Origin: Aureococcus anophagefferens
Taxonomy: Eukaryota; Sar; Pelagophyceae; Pelagomonadales; Pelagomonadaceae
Length of the DNA stretch: 20,884 nucleotides
Assembly: GCF_000186865.1 (NCBI RefSeq)
Contig: NW_008705615.1
Span: forward strand, 26,729-47,612
Reading direction: 5' to 3'
Shown: one piece after another, positions 17,195-20,884 of the stretch
How the letters are laid out: every line of letters begins with the position of its first letter
How positions within the stretch are numbered: the stretch's first letter is position 1
Made by a program: the position numbers and the translations under genes
Notes under the pieces: generated by a model
Told to the model about the DNA's origin: nothing
The model's database searches: none
What the model saw: only the letters and a program-made list of their open reading frames with translations

Positions 17195-17302
17195 TTTTTA
17201 TGGCGGGCGGGATGGTCTGTCGGTCGGCGGTCGTTCGTCACGGTCGTTCGTCACGTTTCTATGGTGGGCGTGTTGGTCTGTCGGTCGGCGGTCGTTCGTC
17301 AC
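17195..17302 (+). repeat. Imperfect ~60-nt tandem duplication
   Basis: TGGTCTGTCGGTCGGCGGTC followed by GTTCGTCAC occurs twice, each time preceded by a related TTTATGGYGGGCG stretch (17195-17241 and 17255-17302). An extra 13-nt GGTCGTTCGTCAC lies between. It forms the 3' end of the reverse-strand ORF at 17198-17722. Confidence 0.85.
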
Positions 17303-17722
17303 AGATAAGCTCTTCGGGGGCACGGGGGGGGCTCCGGGTGCTCTGGGCCTCGCGCGGCTCGCCGGCGCGGCGGCAGCGAGCGCGGGAGCCGTCGCCGCTG
17401 GTGCAGGATCAGGGATTGGTGTGGCAGGAGTGAGACAGGCCCGAAGCCGGCGGCGGAGCTTTCGAACGTGTACGAAGCCCATGCCAATGCGGTTCTCCAG
17501 CTCATCGTTCGAGATGAGCCCCTCGTCTTGCAGCACTTGAATGCTCACGACGCCGCACTGAATCAGAGGCTCGTAGAAATGGCCCATGCACAGCTCTTCC
17601 AGCAGTTTCTTCATCACGATTCTGGCGAAATATGGCTTCGCGGAGTTGGTCATCATGTGCAAATGTAGCACGTCCGCAAATTCGAGGTGGTCGAGTACGA
17701 GACCAGTGAGCTTGGTCCACAT
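17198..17722 (-). CDS. SAM-like domain protein with Ala/Pro-rich tail
   Basis: The ATG at 17720-17722 is used. The frame is open for at least 15 codons further upstream (RSSLEGTRAVPV), so an earlier exon is possible. Residues about 1-50 are helical (MWTKLTGLVLDHLEFADV, then KPYFARIVMKKLLEE). HFYEPLIQCGVVSIQVLQDE followed by GLISNDELENRIGMGFVHVR and KLRRRLR fits a sterile-alpha-motif (SAM) five-helix bundle, a protein- or RNA-binding module. From about residue 110 the sequence is Ala/Pro-rich, and the last 35 residues are translated tandem repeat (VTNDRRPTD twice), so the natural end may be earlier. Just upstream lies the 17844-18006 repeat array. The SAM call is from pattern only. Confidence 0.5.
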   Translation of the reverse strand: MWTKLTGLVLDHLEFADVLHLHMMTNSAKPYFARIVMKKLLEELCMGHFYEPLIQCGVVSIQVLQDEGLISNDELENRIGMGFVHVRKLRRRLRACLTPATPIPDPAPAATAPALAAAAPASRARPRAPGAPPVPPKSLSVTNDRRPTDQHAHHRNVTNDRDERPPTDRPSRPP

Positions 17723-17843
17723 CTCGTTCACTGGCACGGCGCGGGTGCCCTCGAGGCTGCTGCGCAAGGCTGCGGTGTACGAGCGGAGCGTGGCTCAAAG
17801 GTGGCGCGTCGAGAGGTGGGCATAAATATCAGGGTGGCCAGCA

Positions 17844-18006
17844 GGCACAAATTAATATCAAGACGGACCCCGCCGGCACAAATTAATATCAAGACGGACC
17901 CCGCTCGCCGAGGATTTTATATCAAGACGGACCCCGCCGGCACAGCCCACATCTAGTTCGATTTATTTAGTTTTAGTAAGAATTTCAAGACGGACCCCAC
18001 CGGCGC
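17844..18006 (-). repeat. GGGGTCC-family 31-nt repeat array
   Basis: Two adjacent copies of a 31-nt unit (GGCACAAATTAATATCAAGA followed by CGGACCCCGCC on the plus strand) lie at 17844-17905. Diverged copies follow at 17917-17946 and 17981-18006, and a fragment near 18018. The spacers between the later copies differ in length, unlike CRISPR spacers. The same core is found at 15166-15187 and 19746-19805. Confidence 0.85.
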
Positions 18007-18029
18007 ACGATCACGCCAGGACGGACCAC

Positions 18030-18198
18030 GTCGCGCTGATGCGCTGGCGATAGTTTCGGCCCGGCGACAGTAGGGCATGCCGACCGACCTAGAATTACCC
18101 CGGGCGTCGCTAGAAATAACAGGCATCTTACAGGGCCGGAGGGGCCTCGGTGTCGCCGCGCCTGAGCTCGCCTTGCGGGAAACCGAGTTGCTTAAACG
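18030..18198. other. Spacer, GC-rich
   Basis: There is no ORF or repeat of note between the repeat array and the small forward ORF. A few CCGGCG and GCCGGAGG words are present. Confidence 0.4.
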
Positions 18199-18550
18199 AT
18201 GAGTGCCAAACAGTTCGCCTCTTGCTTTAAGGCTATGCCACAGAAGGAAGCATTTGAAGCCCTCTTTGCTTTGATAGACCGCATCAAAGACACCGAACCG
18301 AAATTCGCCCTATCAAAGATTAAACCGGTTGCCATCAAACTCGCGTGAACCGGTTCAATATGGATGATGAAGATGAATTCAATCCGAGTCAGTATCAAAC
18401 TCGAAGCAATGAACTGATGATGCTGAAATGTTTGCTGTTGAAAGTCCCTTAAATGGTTCTGATGACGATGATGATGATGATGGTGATGGTGATGGTGATG
18501 GTGATGGTGATGACGATGGTGATGACGATGATGACGACGCGAACTATTAG
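18199..18550 (+). pseudogene. Small decayed gene with Asp-rich tail
   Basis: Three forward segments follow each other in shifting frames. ATG 18199 to TGA 18348 encodes 49 residues (KAMPQKEAFEALFALIDRIK, then KPVAIKLA). AAC 18348 to about 18412 gives NRFNMDDEDEFNPSQYQTRS. From 18413 to TAG 18548-18550 comes DDAEMFAVESPLNGSDDD and a long Asp/Gly run. Helical, then acidic, then poly-acidic content is typical of a nuclear or chaperone-like tail, and the frame changes are one base each way. The opposite strand gives a His-rich product that is just the reverse reading of the GAT repeat. The family is not recognised. Confidence 0.35.
18461..18538 (+). repeat. GAT/GGT trinucleotide microsatellite
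   Basis: A run of GAT, GAC and GGT triplets codes for an Asp/Gly tract on the plus strand or a poly-His tract on the minus strand. Confidence 0.95.
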
Positions 18551-18660
18551 CATTAGGGTTAGACTGGGGTTCGGACATTGAGATCGGGGGTTAGGATTGG
18601 GGTTATATAGGATTAGGGTTATGCCAAGCGGATTTTAGTCCCTTTTGAGGGTTAGGATTA
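18551..18660 (+). repeat. Degenerate interstitial telomere-like repeats
   Basis: Scattered TTAGGG-type units occur: TTAGGGTTAG (18553-18562), GGGGGTTAGGATTGGGGTTA (18586-18605), GGATTAGGGTTA (18610-18621) and GAGGGTTAGGATTA (18647-18660). They lie in one orientation and are separated by diverged bases. Confidence 0.6.
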
Positions 18661-19708
18661 CACTCCCCGTGCGGTTTCCCGAGGTATATATTCCCCGTAT
18701 TCCTATTCTCTCTATGACAACGGGGTGGTGTCTAAAAGGGAATACGGGGAATATATACCTCGGAAACGGAAGATGCCTCGGAGCTGAGACTGGGCGGAAT
18801 TGGCCCAGGCGAGTCGACACCACGGCATAGTCGACCTCGATGTCTCCAAAGAAAGATTCCGAAGACGAGCCAGGCTTCCTCCGATTGAACAGATAAACGG
18901 ATGATAGCGGGTACGGACCGAAGGGAAGTCGCCAAAAATGACCATTCACTAGCAAATCGACCATTTGTGTCTCCCAGTTGAACACAGCCTCGAAAGAGTA
19001 CCATTTCATCGGCTTCGCGTAGCGTTCAAGGACGTACTGGGTTCCCGAGCAGTCGTCGTAATATACGAGCCGCCTGTCTTGGTTGGCCAGCATTCCGGTC
19101 GGTACTCCATTTGGTGCCGCTGGGGAATCAAATGCAATTCTGCACAGGAAGGGTGGGCGCCCATCAGCCTGTTGGTTGTAAGTTTCCGGGTTTCGCCACG
19201 AGGACAGCGCAAACGAGGGGCCTCCGGTCTTCGACCTGTAGCAGACGTGCACCTTGAGCCTCTGCACACGATTTCGCGATCCACTGGCCCGCCACACTAG
19301 CCCACCCAGGTGATCAAGGCCCAGATATGGGAATCTGCTCAGCGCGATGCCGAAACCGGGCCGCCAAATCGCCGCGCGGAATGACGGGTCGGGGTTCGGC
19401 TTCCCTCCTGGTCTGTCTCCCAGTGACGCAACACGTTCCCAGTTGTCTAGGCTCCCCCATGACTCGCGGAAATGGACCATGTCGTGGCCGCAGTTGGACA
19501 GGGCGTCCATGATGCAGATCTTGAATTTAGGTGTGGCCTGGGCAAGCGTCACCAACACTCGCACGTGATCCGCAGCGAAGGACCGCGCCAGCGCCGGCAG
19601 CGAGGCGATGCTCGATAGATCCAAGAAGCGAATCACGGCGGCGGCTTGATCGCGGTGGCGCCAGAAAGCCGGGAGGCCGTGCGACATCGTGCGATGAAGC
19701 TTGTCCAT
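18635..19708 (-). CDS. F-box-like protein with LamG/concanavalin-like domain
   Basis: This is an intact 357-residue ORF from ATG 19706-19708 to TAA 18635. Residues about 22-50 (AAVIRFLDLSSIASLPALAR) resemble an F-box helix pair, which would recruit SCF ubiquitin ligase. Residues about 100-310 look like a jelly-roll of the laminin-G or concanavalin-like lectin class, with WYSFEAVFNWETQMVDLLVN, then NGHFW, PLSSVYLFN and SFFGDIEVDYAVV, matching 'W..v...y......l..dG......v.l......f.G.I..V.vy'. The last 45 residues are translated from an inverted repeat and telomere-like DNA (PRYIFPVFPF and IGIRGIYTSG are its two arms), so the native C-terminus was probably shorter. The coding status is good and both domain calls are by pattern. 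Its 5' flank carries the GGGGTCC repeat pair at 19746-19805. Confidence 0.65.
   Translation of the reverse strand: MDKLHRTMSHGLPAFWRHRDQAAAVIRFLDLSSIASLPALARSFAADHVRVLVTLAQATPKFKICIMDALSNCGHDMVHFRESWGSLDNWERVASLGDRPGGKPNPDPSFRAAIWRPGFGIALSRFPYLGLDHLGGLVWRASGSRNRVQRLKVHVCYRSKTGGPSFALSSWRNPETYNQQADGRPPFLCRIAFDSPAAPNGVPTGMLANQDRRLVYYDDCSGTQYVLERYAKPMKWYSFEAVFNWETQMVDLLVNGHFWRLPFGPYPLSSVYLFNRRKPGSSSESFFGDIEVDYAVVSTRLGQFRPVSAPRHLPFPRYIFPVFPFRHHPVVIERIGIRGIYTSGNRTGSVILTLKRD
18674..18767. repeat. Long inverted repeat, 29-30-nt arms
   Basis: The left arm 18674-18703 (GTTTCCCGAGGTATATATTC then CCCGTATTCC) pairs with 18739-18767 with one extra base, around a 35-nt spacer. It lies within the 3' end of the reverse-strand ORF and next to telomere-like DNA. 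The arms share a CCCCGTATYCC core with 16858-16940. Confidence 0.9.
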
Positions 19709-19745
19709 GTCATCAGATCAGTTTGAATGTCATGATCGACGGCCC

Positions 19746-19805
19746 GCGGGGTCCATATTGATATTCTTTGCATTTGCGGGGTCCGAACTGATATTCTTTG
19801 CATTC
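19746..19805 (+). repeat. GGGGTCC-family 30-nt tandem pair
   Basis: Two adjacent units, GCGGGGTCCATATTGATATT and GCGGGGTCCGAACTGATATT, are each followed by CTTTGCATTY. They lie 38 bases upstream of the ATG at 19708, in the opposite orientation to the array at 17844. Confidence 0.85.
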
Positions 19806-19843
19806 GCGGATTGGGCAACATTCTTCTCGAGCGGCGTCGCGCA

Positions 19844-20080
19844 ATGCGGGCGCTCCTCGTCGGGGCCCTCGCGGCGTCGGCGGTCCCCGCGGCGCGGTCC
19901 GACGACGGCGGCGCGTCGCTGGCGCAGGTCGGCGCGACGAGGCCTCGCGCCCGGTTTTACCACTGTAGCCACATACAACTAAAAGTTTCTTTACCAGACA
20001 AAGATCAATTTAAGAAGTATAGTGCTTGTAAAAAATTCAGCATTGGTATTATAAAAAAAAGCTTCAGATACATTTATTAA
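19844..20080 (+). pseudogene. Truncated GC-rich signal-peptide ORF
   Basis: ATG 19844 opens MRALLVGALAASAVPAARSD, a good signal peptide with an Ala-X-Ala-like cleavage region, followed by DDGGASLAQVGATRPRAR. The DNA is strongly GC-rich to about 19955 and then turns abruptly AT-rich, where the frame gives Lys/Ile/Phe-rich sequence up to 20080. The first 37 codons look like a genuine 5' exon. The rest looks like unrelated DNA fused at a junction near 19960, or an intron. Confidence 0.35.
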
Positions 20081-20123
20081 ATCTGCTATCAAAAAAACAA
20101 GCGTGATATCTAAAGATAAACCA

Positions 20124-20153
20124 GCACCACCACCACTACCACTACCACCACCA
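20124..20153 (+). repeat. CCA/CTA trinucleotide microsatellite
   Basis: A CAC/CAA-type triplet run lies just beside the transposase-like fragment. It gives Gly/Ser repeats on the minus strand. Confidence 0.85.
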
Positions 20154-20156
20154 AAG

Positions 20157-20279
20157 CTAGATGCCACTCGGCGAACAATCCGTTTGAAATCTTGACCACC
20201 ACTTGTCGAGCACTTCCTCCAGAAATGTCGTTGTAACCCACGCATGGTCCTTGAAGCCCATGACTGCACGCTTATCCTT
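20157..20279 (-). mobile_element. DDE-transposase-like fragment
   Basis: The reverse frame ending at 20157 gives KRAVMGFKDHAWVTTTFLEE followed by VLDKWWSRF. This resembles the 'AWmt...feewl..w...' helix just before the second catalytic Asp in CENP-B/Tc5/pogo-class DDE transposases. The expected DN.P.H motif does not follow in any frame, because the DNA turns into a triplet repeat. It is a short relic, and the match is short enough to be wrong. Confidence 0.35.
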
Positions 20280-20631
20280 AGCTGAAGCCCGCGGCTGCCG
20301 CGAAAAACGCCTGCAGCGCGACCCGCGCTTGTAAGGCCCGCGCCTGTCCACTAAACGGGCGCCCCTGCAGCTCCGGCGGGACTGGGTTGGACACAACCAT
20401 GGCCGCCGCTGCTCCAACCCACCCTATGCCCCCTCCTCAGAAAGAATTTCGCCGGCGGGCTGCTTCAGCAGCGCCGGCCAGATAAGAGCATAAGGAGCGA
20501 GTATCGATTGAGCTGCAATAATAACTTACAGCTCATTCTCTCTCTCTCCTTTGGGCGCTACTTTCTTGGCTAATCGAAGATTACCTGTACACAGCCTTAC
20601 GCCGGAATTGTTGCATTTTAACCTTACTCAG

Positions 20632-20884
20632 CCACGATTATCGATCGCAGTCAGATTTATCAGATTTTCGGTGATACAGACTATGGCACTATCAAAGAAC
20701 TGAACAAGCACTTTGATGACGATGAACCAATTTTGATTGAATACCAATTCTTTCACGTTGGTGGTAATAATGGTGGGGTTCATTTTACAGTGTCTTTTGA
20801 GTGGGATACGGACGATCTCATTAAGCACAAGCGGTATATCACCATTGAGAAGAAGCAAATCTATAATTTCAATAGTGCCTATGG
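20632..20884 (+). CDS. Partial AT-rich exon at the right edge
   Basis: A forward frame is open from 20622 to the end of the window without any Met, so it is an internal exon. It begins just after GCATTTTAACCTTACTCAG (20613-20631), a good 3' splice site with a TTTTAAC branch-like word. The translation is protein-like: IIDRSQIYQIFGDTDYGTIK, then DDDEPILIEYQFFHVGGNNG and VHFTVSFEWDTDDLIKHKRY. It is rich in Asp, Lys and aromatics, with AT-rich third positions unlike the neighbouring GC-rich ORFs. The family is not recognised. The opposite-strand ORF over the same bases is less protein-like. Confidence 0.5.

Noticed and set aside
17844..18029. CRISPR array
   Set aside because: The first copies are directly adjacent without spacers, later spacings are uneven, there are no cas genes, and the same core is scattered elsewhere.
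18192..18578. His-rich protein on the minus strand
   Set aside because: The poly-His is the reverse reading of a GAT triplet repeat, and the rest is less protein-like than the plus-strand fragments.
20628..20858. Reverse-strand 76-codon ORF at the right edge
   Set aside because: It overlaps the forward exon, which has a splice acceptor and better amino-acid content.
1..20884. tRNA or rRNA genes
   Set aside because: No cloverleaf with GGTTCRA-type T-arm and matching acceptor stem, and no conserved rRNA segment, was found by eye. A tRNA or rRNA search could still find a diverged one.

Overview
The window reads as nuclear DNA of a microbial eukaryote, most likely an alga or other protist. One coding region is rejoined only by removing a 46-nt GT...AG intron. 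Genes are monocistronic and lie on both strands. There are retroelement and transposase remnants, degenerate telomere-like repeats, and F-box-like, SAM-like and BAH-like proteins. No prokaryotic operon structure or Shine-Dalgarno pattern is evident. I cannot name the species.

Layout. (1) 29-1420 (-): intact ORF with a BAH-like domain. (2) 1623-10146 (+): the main feature, a long decayed multidomain polyketide synthase (PKS). By its motifs the order is Rossmann-like segment, flavin monooxygenase (FMO), ACP-ACP-ACP, ketosynthase KS1, dehydratase DH1, an unreadable stretch, ACP-ACP, KS2, DH2, tail. There is no room for an acyltransferase after either KS, so the architecture is AT-less with tandem carrier proteins. 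The reading frame holds for thousands of bases although more than twenty in-frame stops of all three kinds interrupt it. (3) 10410-11393 (+): intact orphan protein with two membrane segments and a Cys-rich middle. (4) 11497-12734: short repeats, an unassigned ORF, a fold-back element and a retroelement RNase H fragment. (5) 13036-14217 (-): intact membrane-anchored sulfotransferase-like gene. (6) 14296-15190: a degenerate ORF and small repeats. (7) 15409-16446 (-): polytopic membrane protein interrupted by one TGA, possibly acyltransferase-like. (8) 16506-18767: repeat-rich zone with an Ala/Pro-rich ORF, a SAM-like protein, GGGGTCC repeat arrays, two long inverted repeats, a decayed Asp-tailed gene and telomere-like DNA. 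(9) 18635-19708 (-): intact ORF with an F-box-like N-terminus and a LamG/concanavalin-like C-terminus. (10) 19746-20884: another GGGGTCC repeat pair, a truncated signal-peptide ORF, a DDE-transposase-like fragment and an AT-rich exon running off the right edge.

The PKS, sulfotransferase and possible acyltransferase could be the relic of a locus for a sulfated or acylated polyketide or lipid. That link is inference from proximity only. The PKS as read cannot give a full-length protein by standard decoding, whereas the sulfotransferase looks intact.
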